A stretch of DNA of 64,000 nt, from positions 215,051-279,050 of the forward strand of contig JADJPS010000005.1 in the NCBI GenBank assembly GCA_016713105.1, given 5' to 3'. The notes under the pieces are model-generated. The model did not search any database and was not told the DNA's origin. It saw nothing but the letters and a program-made list of their open reading frames with translations. Within the stretch, counting starts at the first letter, position 1; every line of letters begins with the position of its first letter. The position numbers and the translations under genes are program-made. Source of the stretch: Devosia sp. GTDB lineage: Bacteria > Pseudomonadota > Alphaproteobacteria > Rhizobiales > Devosiaceae. Shown piece by piece: positions 44,494 to 53,905 of the stretch.

Positions 44494-45574
44494 GAGCCGT
44501 AGGCCCTCCGCAGTAAGGAGCGAAGACGTGCAGTCGCGCCACCAGGATAGCGATGGCGATGGTACCGATGACGATCACGCCGGCCATCGGGGGCAGCAGC
44601 CCGCTGCCCGGCGCGAACTGGGCCACCAGCCGTTCGAGGAAGGCCGCCCCGAGCACCGTGAACTCGATCGGCATCAGCGGTTCGCGCCTGCGGCCGGTGG
44701 GAAGGGCGGACAATGCGGCGACCAGCAGGCACAGCGCCACCACGCGCAGCCCCTCGACGTTGCGACGGCTCAGCCGCTCGACGGTGCTCCCCGGCCACTC
44801 GCCCGTGGCGAGGGCCGTCGCGACGAGCCCTATACTGCTGCGATCGCCGCGCTCTTCGCCGGCGTCCGTTTCACTGGTGAGGCGGTCGATCGCCAGATCG
44901 TAGCGGGCAAAAGTGATCTCGGAAAACCCACCGTCCGGATTGCGATACTGGATCGCGCCATCGCGCAATCTCATGACGTAACCGAACTCGTCGCGGATCA
45001 GCAGGGCCGTCTCCGAGATGTAGGTACGCCGCGTCGCAGCGCGCCGGTCATCGGCAAAGAACGAGGTGATCTCCCCATCGGCCCGCCGCCCCCCTACCGT
45101 TATGGTGACGCCGCCCGTGACTTCGGCGAAGCGGTTCGGGACCAGCGACCGGCCGACCAGGTCGGCCGCCACCTGCGCCCGGATGAGGTTGTTCTGCTGT
45201 GTGGTAGCGGGCTCGACGATATGCGCGATGACGAGGATCAGTACGGTTGCGCCGCCGACATAGACCGCCAGGGCGCCGAGCAGAGCCGGCAGGCGCTGGC
45301 TGACATGCAGGATGTGCAGTTCGCGCGAAGCCTGCAGTGCCCGCAGCGCCCGCCCCAGTCCGATCGCGACGCAGACGTAGAAAAAGGTCATGCCCAGAGG
45401 CGGCAGATTGAGCAGGACCTGGCCCATCAGGGGCAGGAAACCTTGCCCACGCACCGACGCCGAGTCGGCCACGCGCAGCGTCTGCACCAGAAAGAGGATG
45501 GTAAGCCCGACCCCGAGCAGGGCTGCGGCCTCGGCGGAAAAAAGCCTTACGAGGTAATTGCTTAGCCGAGTCAT
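44480..45574 (-). CDS. lptF: LPS export permease LptF
   Basis: The 364-residue YjgP/YjgQ-family partner of LptG starts MTRLSNYLVRLFSAEAAALLGVGLTILFLVQTLRVAD. It has the periplasmic domain with a NLIRAQV stretch and C-terminal helices (MPIEFTVLGAAFLERLVAQF). ATG 45574 is chosen by this family-like start. It heads the lptF-lptG-lptD-surA-pdxA run and is divergent from pepA, an arrangement conserved in many proteobacteria. Confidence 0.93.
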   Translation of the reverse strand: MTRLSNYLVRLFSAEAAALLGVGLTILFLVQTLRVADSASVRGQGFLPLMGQVLLNLPPLGMTFFYVCVAIGLGRALRALQASRELHILHVSQRLPALLGALAVYVGGATVLILVIAHIVEPATTQQNNLIRAQVAADLVGRSLVPNRFAEVTGGVTITVGGRRADGEITSFFADDRRAATRRTYISETALLIRDEFGYVMRLRDGAIQYRNPDGGFSEITFARYDLAIDRLTSETDAGEERGDRSSIGLVATALATGEWPGSTVERLSRRNVEGLRVVALCLLVAALSALPTGRRREPLMPIEFTVLGAAFLERLVAQFAPGSGLLPPMAGVIVIGTIAIAILVARLHVFAPYCGGPTAHEPH

Positions 45575-45786
45575 TGAAGGTCCGGACCGCGCCAATGGGC
45601 CGCTCCGGAGCACTGGAACGAGCCGCGCTGGAGTCTGCCCGTCGGGTGCTGACCTTGGCAAGCCGAACCCGGTGCAGAATGGTGCCAAAAGGTGGTTCGG
45701 AGATAAGGTGTTGCGGGATTGACGCGACACTCCAGCGCGCTATCAGTCGATGCTCGGCCTCGCGCCGCCTTCCGGAAGGTCCCCCC

Positions 45787-47283
45787 ATGCCCCACGAGTT
45801 CCATCTCAAGATCGCCAGCTTGACCCTCAAGGCGACAGGCACACTGGTGGTTTACGTGGCCGAGGACGCCCCTCCGGCTGGCGGTGCCGCGTCTGCCTGG
45901 CAAGCGACGAGACTTGACTGGGCCCGGGTCTCGGCTGCGGCGAAGTTCCGTGGTCGCCAGGGGCAGGCGCTCGAAATCCTCGATCCGGCAGGTCTCGAGG
46001 CGGAGCGGCTGCTGGTGCTGGGCACCGGAAAGGCGGGGCAGGGCGCGAGCCTTGCCGGCTGGGCCGACCGCGGCGGCTCCCTTGCCGCAAAGTTGCTGAC
46101 GCTCAAGGTCGAGCGCGCAGCTGTACTGCTCGACGACGAAGCCGCGACACCGGAGCGGGTGGCGGCGCTGGCTGCCGGCCTGAGGCTCAGGCACTATCGC
46201 TTCGACCGCTACAAGACTCCCAAGAAAGAGGACGCTGGCGACGGAGTGCTGACTGTGACGCTGCACGTGGCCAGCAAGCAGGCCGCCGACCGGGCGATTG
46301 CTGACAGAATGGCTACGGTGGACGGGACGCTGCTGGCGCGCGACCTTGTGCATCGGCCTCCCAACGAGTTGGGAACGCTCGAGTTCGCCGCCGAGGCGGC
46401 CAGGCTTGCGGACCTGGGCGTCGGAATCGAAATGCTCGACCAGCCGGCGATGGCCGCGCTCGGCATGCAGGCGCTGCTCGGGGTAGCACGGGGCTCGGCG
46501 CGGCCGCCGCGGCTCGTCATCATGCGCTGGCAAGGCGGCAAGTCGGACGACGCGCCGCTCGCCTTCGTGGGCAAGGGCGTGGTGTTCGATTCTGGCGGGA
46601 TTTCCATCAAGCCCGGCGCCGGCATGGAGGACATGAAGGGCGACATGGGTGGCGCCGCGGCGGTAACCGGCCTGATGTTGGCGCTTGCGACGCGGAAGGC
46701 GTCGGTGAACGTGGTGGGGGTCATCGGCCTGGTCGAGAACATGCCTTCCGGAACCGCCATGCGGCCCGGCGACATCCTGACGGCGATGAGCGGGACCACG
46801 ATCGAGATCGTCAATACCGATGCCGAGGGGCGGCTCGTCCTCGCCGACGCGCTGTGGTATACCCAGGACCGCTTCAGGCCCAGACTCATGATCGACCTCG
46901 CGACATTGACCGGAGCCATCGGCGTGGCTCTGGGAAGTGATCACGCGGGCCTGTTCTCCAACGACGACGAGCTCGCCGCCCGGCTCATCGCCGCCGGCCT
47001 CGACAGCGGTGAGAAGCTCTGGCGCCTGCCGATGGGCCCCGCCTACGACAAGCTGATCGAGAGCCGATTCGCGGACATCAAGAACTCAGGAGGGCGCCCC
47101 GCCGGCTCGATCACGGCCGCGCAGTTTCTCCTCCGCTTCGTCAACGACGTGCCGTGGGCGCATCTCGACATTGCCGGCGTGGCGCTCAACTCCCCGCACA
47201 GCGAGACCAACGCCAGCTGGAGTTCCGGTTTCGGCGTGGCGGTGCTGGACCGCCTGGTCAGGGATCACTACGAGGGCAAATGA
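45787..47283 (+). CDS. pepA: Leucyl aminopeptidase
   Basis: PepA is a hexameric two-metal aminopeptidase of family M17 that also binds DNA in some bacteria. The 498-residue protein has GKGVVFDSGGISIKPG with the metal and catalytic residues, DMGGAAAVTGLM, and the family signature NTDAEGRLVLADAL. GGAAGG precedes the ATG. Its stop overlaps the holC start (ATGA). The 212-bp gap to lptF carries the divergent promoters. Confidence 0.95.
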   Translation: MPHEFHLKIASLTLKATGTLVVYVAEDAPPAGGAASAWQATRLDWARVSAAAKFRGRQGQALEILDPAGLEAERLLVLGTGKAGQGASLAGWADRGGSLAAKLLTLKVERAAVLLDDEAATPERVAALAAGLRLRHYRFDRYKTPKKEDAGDGVLTVTLHVASKQAADRAIADRMATVDGTLLARDLVHRPPNELGTLEFAAEAARLADLGVGIEMLDQPAMAALGMQALLGVARGSARPPRLVIMRWQGGKSDDAPLAFVGKGVVFDSGGISIKPGAGMEDMKGDMGGAAAVTGLMLALATRKASVNVVGVIGLVENMPSGTAMRPGDILTAMSGTTIEIVNTDAEGRLVLADALWYTQDRFRPRLMIDLATLTGAIGVALGSDHAGLFSNDDELAARLIAAGLDSGEKLWRLPMGPAYDKLIESRFADIKNSGGRPAGSITAAQFLLRFVNDVPWAHLDIAGVALNSPHSETNASWSSGFGVAVLDRLVRDHYEGK

Positions 47284-47723
47284 CCGAGATCCTCTTCTAC
47301 CACCTCGAGGGTCAACCGCTCGAGCGGGTGCTGCCGGTGCTCATCGAGAAGAGCCTCGAGCGTGGCTGGAAGGTGGTGGTCGAGACCGGCAGCGAAGAGC
47401 GGGCGGAGGTCCTCGACACGCTGCTGTGGACCTATCGAGACGACTCCTTTTTGCCGCACGCCCGGGCCGGCGGCGACGCCGACGCACTGCAGCCGGTGCT
47501 GATCACCACTCGGCCGCACAACCCCAACGGCGCAGATATCCGCTTCTTCGTTGATCGTGCCGTGCCGCGATCGGGCGATGGCTATCAGCGCATCGTCTTC
47601 GTGTTCTCCGGCCATGACCCGGACGCAGTGACCGAGGCCCGTGCCGCCTGGCGGGCATTGCGCGACGGCAACGAAGTCACCTACTGGCAGCAGGAGTCCG
47701 GCCGCTGGGTGAAGAAAGCATAG
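47280..47723 (+). CDS. holC: DNA polymerase III chi subunit
   Basis: Chi bridges the clamp loader to single-strand-binding protein. The 147-residue product starts MTEILFYHLEGQPLERVLPVLIEKSLERGWKV and has the chi pattern LLWTYRDDSFLPHA and VFSGHDPDAVTEARAAW. The gene follows pepA with a four-base overlap, a conserved pairing. Confidence 0.94.
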   Translation: MTEILFYHLEGQPLERVLPVLIEKSLERGWKVVVETGSEERAEVLDTLLWTYRDDSFLPHARAGGDADALQPVLITTRPHNPNGADIRFFVDRAVPRSGDGYQRIVFVFSGHDPDAVTEARAAWRALRDGNEVTYWQQESGRWVKKA

Positions 47724-47851
47724 CCGGCTGCGCCGGACCGGCCCCGGACGATCGGGTGATCCGGGGGGAGGGGCAACGGATTCCGCGTGCATTCGCCATA
47801 TTTCGGTCACCTTGCTGAACGGACTTGTCCCCGCGCGAGGGGATCGGACCC

Positions 47852-48280
47852 TCAGCCCGGTTCCCAGCCGGCCTCGGCCTGGACGAACTTCGAGAACTGG
47901 AAGCCGGGGGCGACGGTGCATCCGACCAGCGACCACTCACCGAGAGCCCGGGCCCGCTGCCAAGCGCTCGGTGGAATCACCAGTTGCGGTCGCTCTCCCG
48001 CCGCGAGATCCACGCCGAGAACGTGTTCGGTCACCGTCTTGCCGTCGCGCGAGGTGCGCATCAGCATCGGTGCACCGCCGTAGAAGTGCCACACCTCAGC
48101 CGAATCGACCTTGTGCCAGGCCCCGGCCTGGCCATTGGTCAGCAGGTAGTAGATCAGCGTCGAAACCGGCCGGCCTGAGGCGTCAGGGGTATCGGCGAAG
48201 GTCTGCCGGTAGAAGCCCCCTTCGACATGCGGTTCCAGTGCCAGCAGGCTGATGATCTCGGAGGCGGTGAGCCGCTTCAT
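47852..48280 (-). CDS. Cupin family protein (DUF985 type)
   Basis: The 142-residue protein fits the DUF985 cupin family (yeast YML079w-like): MKRLTASEIISLLALEPHVEGGFYRQTF, SAEVWHFYGGAPMLM and GWSLVGCTVAPGFQFSKF-like sequence. These small beta-barrels bind a sugar-nucleotide or similar ligand; their chemistry is mostly unknown. The ATG overlaps the ABC-F gene stop (ATGA), so they are coupled. The 129-bp gap to holC holds only GC-rich inverted sequence near 47830. Confidence 0.88.
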   Translation of the reverse strand: MKRLTASEIISLLALEPHVEGGFYRQTFADTPDASGRPVSTLIYYLLTNGQAGAWHKVDSAEVWHFYGGAPMLMRTSRDGKTVTEHVLGVDLAAGERPQLVIPPSAWQRARALGEWSLVGCTVAPGFQFSKFVQAEAGWEPG

Positions 48281-50166
48281 GCCTGCGCCCTCTCGGCCGC
48301 TTCCAGCGCCTCGCTCTGCATCAGCCAAGTCTCCTCCGCACGAGCGATCTCGCCTTCGAACCGCGCCTTGTCCTTGCCGAGCAGGACAACCCGCTCCGGG
48401 GCCCCGTCATAGGTCTTGGGGTCGGCCAGGAAGGTCTCGACGCGGGCGAGTTCGCTGCGCAGTCGTGCGAGCCTCTGCTCGAGGTCCCGTATCGACTTCC
48501 GCAGCGGAGCGACCTCGGCACGCCGCGCCGCCGCATCCTGCCGCAGCGCCTTGCGGTCGTCGACGGCCCCGACCTGCGCTGCCTTGCCGGAGGACTTGCC
48601 GTTCGAGTTCGATGTGATCTGGCGCTGGTAGGTGTCGAGATCTGCGTCGAATTCCTCGATCGTTCCGTTCTGGGCGATCCACAGCTTGTCGACCGTGGCG
48701 TCGATCAGGTGGCGGTCGTGGGAGATGATCAGGACGGCGCCCTGATAGTCGTTGAGCGCCGCCACCAGTGCGTCGCGGCTGTCGATGTCGAGATGGTTGG
48801 TCGGCTCGTCGAGGATCAGCATTCCCGGCCCGCCGAAAGTGATGAGGCCGAGCAACAGCCGGGCGCGCTCGCCGCCACTGAGGTTCTTCACCTTGGTGTC
48901 CATGCGCGAAGTGGTGAGGCCCATCTGCGCCACGCGGCTGCGCCGCCTGGCCTCGCTGTCATAGGGCATCAGTTCGACGACGTGCTCGAACGGCGTCCAG
49001 TCGGGCTTCAGCTTGTCGAGCTGGTGCTGGGCGAAATAGGCGATCTCCAGCCCCTTACCCTTGCGCATCTCGCCGCCCATGGGCTTCAGGTCGCCGGCCA
49101 GCAGCTTGGCGAAGGTCGACTTGCCGTTGCCGTTGACACCGATCAGCGCAATGCGATCGTCGGGGTCGATGCGGTTGGTGATGTGGCGCAGGATCACTTT
49201 GTCGCCATAGCCCACCGAAACGCCATCGAAGGTGATCATCGGCGAGGCCGGCACCTTCTTGGGGTTCGGGAACGCAAACGGCAGCGAGGTCTCGTCGAAC
49301 ATCGCCGCGGGCGGCTTCAGCTTGGCGATCATCTTGACGCGCGCCTGAGCCTGGGCCGCCTTGGTGGCCTTGGCCTTGAAGCGGTCGACGAACTTCTGCA
49401 GGTGCGCGATCTGGTCGAGCGTCTTCTCGCGCGCCTTGTTGTTGAGCTCCATCTGCATGCGGCGCGTCTCTTCGAACGTGTCGTAGGCGCCCTTGTAGAG
49501 GGTGAGTTTCCTGTGCTCGAGATGGGCGATCGAGGTCACGGCCTTGTTCAGGAGGTCGCGGTCGTGGCTGATCATGAACACGGTATAGGGGTAGGTCTGG
49601 AGGTACCGCTCCAGCCACAGCGTTCCCTCAAGGTCGAGATAGTTGGTCGGCTCGTCGAGCAGCAGCAGGTCGGGCTGGCTGAACAGCACCGCCGCCAGCG
49701 ACACGCGCATGCGCCAGCCGCCCGACAGCTCCGAGGTCGGTGCCAGCTGCCGGTCCTTCTCGAACCCCAGCCCCTTGAGGATGGTCGAGGCGCGCGCCTC
49801 GGCGGTATGGGCGTCGATTTCGGCCAGCCGGGTATGGATGTCGCCGATGCGGTGCGGATCGGTGGCGTGCTCGGCCTCGGCGAGCAGCGCCGTGCGCTCC
49901 TTGTCGGCCGAGAGCACTACGTCAAGCACCGTGATCTCGCCCGCCGGGGCCTCCTGCGCCACCGCGCCGACGCGCGCCTTGCGGTTGACTTCGATCGTGC
50001 CGCCCTCCGCGGCAAGATGGCCCTGGATCAGATGGAACAGCGTGGTCTTGCCCGTGCCGTTCTTGCCGACGAATCCCGTCTTGGCTCCGTCGGGCAATAC
50101 CAGCGAGGCCTCCTCGAAGAGGGGGCGGCCCTGAATGCGATAGGTGAGGTTGGTGATGGTCAGCAT
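48277..50166 (-). CDS. ABC-F family ATPase
   Basis: The 629-residue protein has two ABC domains and no membrane part: P-loops GKNGTGKTTL and GVNGNGKSTF, signatures LSGGWRMR and LSGGERARL, and a linker rich in charged residues (KAREKTLDQIAHLQKFVDRF). The C-terminus is a coiled coil (RKALRQDAAARRAEVAPLRKSI), as in Uup- and YheS-type proteins. ABC-F proteins act on the ribosome or on stalled DNA. It is read leftward into the cupin gene. Confidence 0.9.
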   Translation of the reverse strand: MLTITNLTYRIQGRPLFEEASLVLPDGAKTGFVGKNGTGKTTLFHLIQGHLAAEGGTIEVNRKARVGAVAQEAPAGEITVLDVVLSADKERTALLAEAEHATDPHRIGDIHTRLAEIDAHTAEARASTILKGLGFEKDRQLAPTSELSGGWRMRVSLAAVLFSQPDLLLLDEPTNYLDLEGTLWLERYLQTYPYTVFMISHDRDLLNKAVTSIAHLEHRKLTLYKGAYDTFEETRRMQMELNNKAREKTLDQIAHLQKFVDRFKAKATKAAQAQARVKMIAKLKPPAAMFDETSLPFAFPNPKKVPASPMITFDGVSVGYGDKVILRHITNRIDPDDRIALIGVNGNGKSTFAKLLAGDLKPMGGEMRKGKGLEIAYFAQHQLDKLKPDWTPFEHVVELMPYDSEARRRSRVAQMGLTTSRMDTKVKNLSGGERARLLLGLITFGGPGMLILDEPTNHLDIDSRDALVAALNDYQGAVLIISHDRHLIDATVDKLWIAQNGTIEEFDADLDTYQRQITSNSNGKSSGKAAQVGAVDDRKALRQDAAARRAEVAPLRKSIRDLEQRLARLRSELARVETFLADPKTYDGAPERVVLLGKDKARFEGEIARAEETWLMQSEALEAAERAQA

Positions 50167-50319
50167 GTCTATTCGTCGCTCCCCGCGCCGGGCAGAGAAC
50201 CTCGCGTCCTGGTCAAAGCATTGTTTCGTGCTGCCAATAGATGGAACGAGGCAACAAGTCCAATGATCCGCCGACCCCGGTCCCGCCGCCCCGTGTCCTC
50301 GCGACGCCCTGACGCGCTG

Positions 50320-50802
50320 CTACCAGCAACTCCCGGCGGCGGTCCCGAGCGCATCGCCGACGCCCTCCGCCGAAAAGCGGAAGCGCTTGTCGTAGAAGGC
50401 AACGTCGATGTCCTGCTTGGCGACAACCAGGCGGTCGAAGACCTCGGCAAAGCCCTCCACCATTTCCGCGGCGTAATACGTGAAGACGTAACCGTCCCGC
50501 TCCTGGAAAATGCCGGAGATCTGCACGGCGGCGCCGTCGATGGTAAAGGTCGTCGGCACGTCCGGGGCGTAGCCGGCTTCCGGGTCGAAGCGATCATCGG
50601 TCTGGATGTAGAGCGCCTCGAAGCCGAGGACCGGGTCGCACTCGTACCCGATCAGCACGTCTCCCTCGCCTTCGACCCACTGGTAGGCACTGTCGAGAAT
50701 GGCTCCGTCCGCCAGTTCGAGCACCTCGCGCGTCCATGGCGCGGCCTGCGCCGTTGTCGCCATCGCTGCAAGTGCCGCGGCCATCAATAGCTTCAAGATC
50801 AT
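50320..50802 (-). CDS. Secreted protein, unknown function
   Basis: A signal peptide (MILKLLMAAALAAMATTAQA) precedes a mature domain of about 140 residues without recognised motifs; two cysteines are present (GYECDPVLG and the C-terminal SCW). The composition is acidic. No family is recognised. It stands alone between the ABC-F gene and ndk. Confidence 0.7.
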   Translation of the reverse strand: MILKLLMAAALAAMATTAQAAPWTREVLELADGAILDSAYQWVEGEGDVLIGYECDPVLGFEALYIQTDDRFDPEAGYAPDVPTTFTIDGAAVQISGIFQERDGYVFTYYAAEMVEGFAEVFDRLVVAKQDIDVAFYDKRFRFSAEGVGDALGTAAGSCW

Positions 50803-51013
50803 CTCCTCTCGGCGCCCGCTCGCTCCCGACGCAGGTCATACCCGCGGGCTCACCCACCGTGGTCGGCGCCCGGCGAGGATGCAAGAGGACCGTTGACGCG
50901 CGATCGGCGGCAGTCCCTGGCCTGCGCCGCCCTGCAACGGCCGTCTTGCGCCCGTCACTGCGCTTGGATACAAGGCCGCACCCAATTCAGACCCAGTCCA
51001 AGGACCAGAGCAC

Positions 51014-51436
51014 ATGGCCATCGAGCGCACCTTCTCCATCATCAAGCCCGACGCGGTCCGCCGTAATCTCATCGGCAAGATCCTCACCAAGTTCGAGGAT
51101 GCCGGCCTGAGGCCCGTCGCGATGAAGAAGATCCACATGACCCGCGCCCAGGCCGAGGGCTTCTATGCCGTGCACAAGGAGCGCCCATTCTTCGGCGAAC
51201 TGGTCGAGCAGATGATCGCCTCACCGGTTGTGGTGCAGGTGCTAGAGGGCGAGAACGCTGTGCTCAGGAACCGCGAGATCATGGGGGCCACCAATCCGGG
51301 CAATGCCGCCGAAGGCACTATCCGCAAGGAGTTCGCGCTGAACATGGGCGAGAACTCTGTGCACGGCTCGGACAGTCCGGAAAACGCCGCCATCGAGATC
51401 AGGTTCTTCTTCTCCGACGACGAGATCGTCGGCTGA
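51014..51436 (+). CDS. ndk: Nucleoside-diphosphate kinase
   Basis: Ndk balances nucleoside triphosphates through a phosphohistidine. The 140 residues include AIERTFSIIKPDAVRRNLIG, GATNPGNAAEGTIRKEF and the active-site His in NSVHGSDSPENA. AAGGA precedes the ATG. A clear terminator follows. Confidence 0.97.
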   Translation: MAIERTFSIIKPDAVRRNLIGKILTKFEDAGLRPVAMKKIHMTRAQAEGFYAVHKERPFFGELVEQMIASPVVVQVLEGENAVLRNREIMGATNPGNAAEGTIRKEFALNMGENSVHGSDSPENAAIEIRFFFSDDEIVG

Positions 51437-51460
51437 TCTGCCGGACAGTCGATTTCCGCG

Positions 51461-51490
51461 GGGCCGCCTCCGGGCGGCCCTTTTGTTTTG
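51461..51490 (+). terminator. Rho-independent terminator of ndk
   Basis: The perfect 8-bp stem GGGCCGCC-TCCG-GGCGGCCC is followed by TTTTGTTTTG, a textbook intrinsic terminator 25 nt after the ndk stop. Confidence 0.88.
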
Positions 51491-51503
51491 TGGTATACTG
51501 CAA

Positions 51504-51655
51504 GCGGGCCTTCCTTCTCCCTTGACGGAGAAGGTGGCGCGCAGCGCCGGACGAGGGGCGGTATCGCTTGCGATGCCCGATCCGAACGAAGTGAGGAGCG
51601 TCCTTCCCCTCACCCGCCCTTCGGGCACCCCCTCCCCTTGGGGGAGAGGGAAGAA
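51504..51655. repeat. Palindromic intergenic mosaic element (RIME-like)
   Basis: The stretch is a chain of small palindromes: CCTTCTCC-cttgac-GGAGAAGG (51513-51534), ATCGC-TT-GCGAT, a GCCC-TTC-GGGC loop and a CTCCCC/GGGGAG arm near 51630-51652. This arrangement matches the repeated intergenic mosaic elements known from rhizobia and relatives. It lies between ndk's terminator and the helicase start and ends within about 15 nt of the helicase GTG. Confidence 0.6.
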
Positions 51656-51667
51656 AGAGAGAACCGA

Positions 51668-53644
51668 GTGACCCTGCCCGAAACCATCCATCCCGCCCTC
51701 GCCGAGGCGCTTGCCGCGCGAGGTTACGCGACGCTGACGCCGGTGCAGCACGAGGTGCTGGCCGAAGGGATCGAGGCATCGGACCTGCTTGTTTCCGCGC
51801 AGACCGGGTCGGGCAAGACCGTTGCCTTCGGCATGGCAATCGCGCCGACGCTGCTGGGCGACGAGGCCGAATTCGAGCGGGCCGGAGCGCCGCTGGGGCT
51901 GGTGATTGCGCCGACGCGCGAACTGGCCATGCAGGTGCAGCGCGAACTCGAGTGGCTCTATGCGGCGACGGGCGCCAGCATTGTCTCATGCGTCGGCGGC
52001 ATGGACATCCGCGCCGAGCGTGTGGCGCTGGGTCGAGGGGGCCATATCGTCGTCGGTACGCCCGGGCGGCTGCGCGATCACATTGGAAAGGGCGCCTTGA
52101 ACCTCGAGGCCATCCGCGCCGTGGTGCTCGATGAAGCGGACGAGATGCTCGACCTGGGGTTCCGCGAGGATCTCGAGTACATCCTCGCCGCCGCGCCGGA
52201 GGGGCGGCGGACGCTGATGTTCTCGGCCACTGTACCGCGCGAGATCGCCGAACTGGCCAAGACCTTCCAGCGCGACGCGGTGCGCCTCGTGGCAAACAGC
52301 GCGGGCGAGCAGCATGCCGATATCGAGTATCAGCAGGTGGTGGTGCGTAACGACGAGCGTGAGCACGCCGTCATCAACATGCTGCTTCTGCACGACACCT
52401 CCAATACGATTGTCTTCTGCCACACACGGGAATCGGTGAAGCACCTCACTGCGCGGCTCGCCAATCGCGGCTTCGCGGTGGTGGCGCTCTCGGGTGAACT
52501 GACGCAGGCCGAGCGCACCAATGCACTGCAGTCGATGCGTGACGGTCGGGCACGGGTGTGCGTGGCGACAGACGTTGCGGCGCGGGGCATCGACCTGCCC
52601 AATCTCGACCTCGTCATCCATGCCGACGTGCCCTCCAATCCTGACACCCTGCTGCACCGTTCGGGACGCACCGGCCGGGCCGGGCGCAAGGGCATTTGCG
52701 CGCTGATCGTGCCGCTGCATCGCCGCAGCGCCGCGGCGCGCGTGCTGCGGGCCGCCAGTCTCGAGGCGATCACCCGTGGGGCGCCGACCATCGATGAGAT
52801 CGACCGGCGCAACCGTGAGCAGATTCTCGCGACCGCCACCGCCATGGCGCCCCCCGAGGCGAGCGAAATGGCGTTCGTCACCGAACTCCTGGCGCGACTG
52901 TCGCCCGAGCAACTGGCCGCCGCCTATGTTCGACGCGAACTCGCCGCCCGTCCGGCGCCTGAGGAGGTCTCCGAGCAGGCGATCCAGGCTTTCCACGAGA
53001 AGGCGCCACGGCGCGACAAGCGTTTTGCCGAAGACGATGCCCCGCGGGGCAAGCCGGAGCCGATGCAGGGCGGGCAGTGGTTCGCTCTGTCGCTCGGGCG
53101 CAATCGCCGTGCCGATCCCAAATGGCTTCTGCCGATGATCTGCAAGGCCGGCGACGTCACCAAGCGCGATGTCGGCTCCATCAAAATTCTCGACAACGAG
53201 ACGCGGTTCGAGATCTCGGCGGAAAGGGCAGGGGCCTTTGCCGCCGCCATTGCGCGGACTGGCGGCATCATCGAAAACGGTGTCACCATCCAGGCCGCCG
53301 GCGGGCCGTCGGCACAGAAGGCAAAGCGCTCCGGCCGCGAGGAAGCGCCGAAGCCTCACCAGGCCACCCGTGATGCGCCGCAGGCCTATGTGAAGCCCCG
53401 CGAGGACGCCGGTCCGCGCTACAAGGTTCGCACGGACAAAGGGGGCAAGCTTGCCACCCGGCCCGCGCGGGAGATTTCGCCGCCTGTGGCGGAAGTTGCT
53501 CCCGCCAAGCCGACAAAGGCGCCGAAGATCAGTTCCAAGGACAAGGGCAAGCCCAAATACAAGAACCGGGTGAAGCGCGACCCGCCCGTCGACGCCGGCA
53601 CGGCGCCGCGCAGGAAACCCAGGGGCTACCACCCGCTCGGTTGA
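51668..53644 (+). CDS. DEAD-box RNA helicase with basic C-terminal tail
   Basis: The 658-residue protein carries the DEAD-box core: SAQTGSGKT, PTRELA, VLDEADEMLD (DEAD), FSATVP-like MFSATVP, ARGIDLP and HRSGRTGRAGR. After the core comes a DbpA-type RNA-binding domain (GDVTKRDVGSIKILDNETRFEIS, near residues 495-525) and a tail of about 120 residues rich in Lys, Ala and Pro. Such helicases remodel rRNA during ribosome assembly. The start is GTG 51668, since the upstream frame lies in the palindromic element. Confidence 0.92.
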   Translation: MTLPETIHPALAEALAARGYATLTPVQHEVLAEGIEASDLLVSAQTGSGKTVAFGMAIAPTLLGDEAEFERAGAPLGLVIAPTRELAMQVQRELEWLYAATGASIVSCVGGMDIRAERVALGRGGHIVVGTPGRLRDHIGKGALNLEAIRAVVLDEADEMLDLGFREDLEYILAAAPEGRRTLMFSATVPREIAELAKTFQRDAVRLVANSAGEQHADIEYQQVVVRNDEREHAVINMLLLHDTSNTIVFCHTRESVKHLTARLANRGFAVVALSGELTQAERTNALQSMRDGRARVCVATDVAARGIDLPNLDLVIHADVPSNPDTLLHRSGRTGRAGRKGICALIVPLHRRSAAARVLRAASLEAITRGAPTIDEIDRRNREQILATATAMAPPEASEMAFVTELLARLSPEQLAAAYVRRELAARPAPEEVSEQAIQAFHEKAPRRDKRFAEDDAPRGKPEPMQGGQWFALSLGRNRRADPKWLLPMICKAGDVTKRDVGSIKILDNETRFEISAERAGAFAAAIARTGGIIENGVTIQAAGGPSAQKAKRSGREEAPKPHQATRDAPQAYVKPREDAGPRYKVRTDKGGKLATRPAREISPPVAEVAPAKPTKAPKISSKDKGKPKYKNRVKRDPPVDAGTAPRRKPRGYHPLG

Positions 53645-53696
53645 CCGGGAGCCATGCCGCGGCGCATGGTCTCCCGGCGAGGGGAAGGGGAGATCG

Positions 53697-53903
53697 ATGC
53701 CTTACGTCAATGTGCGGCTGCTCGAAACCGGCGTGACGCCGGAGCAGAAGGACGAGGTTATCAGGCGCATCACCGACGCGCTGGTCGATGTGCTCGGCAA
53801 GGACCCGGCCTCGACCTTTGTCGTGATCGACGAAGTTCCGGCCGAGAACTGGGGCATGGGCGGGGCTTCGATGGCCACTAATTTCCGGCGCAAGGGTAGC
53901 TGA
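53697..53903 (+). CDS. Tautomerase family protein, small subunit 1
   Basis: A 68-residue 4-oxalocrotonate-tautomerase-like protein starting MPYVNVRLLETGVTPEQK, so Pro1 is the catalytic base after Met removal. At the position of catalytic Arg11 in 4-OT it has Gly. The C-terminus ENWGMGGASMATNF fits the family. GGGAAGGGGAG lies before the ATG. It is followed after two bases by a second tautomerase. Confidence 0.85.
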   Translation: MPYVNVRLLETGVTPEQKDEVIRRITDALVDVLGKDPASTFVVIDEVPAENWGMGGASMATNFRRKGS

Positions 53904-53905
53904 TC

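Noticed and set aside
47825..47850. CCCCGCGCGAGGGG near the holC/cupin junction as a terminator
   Set aside because: The arms are only four bases and no T-run follows on either strand.
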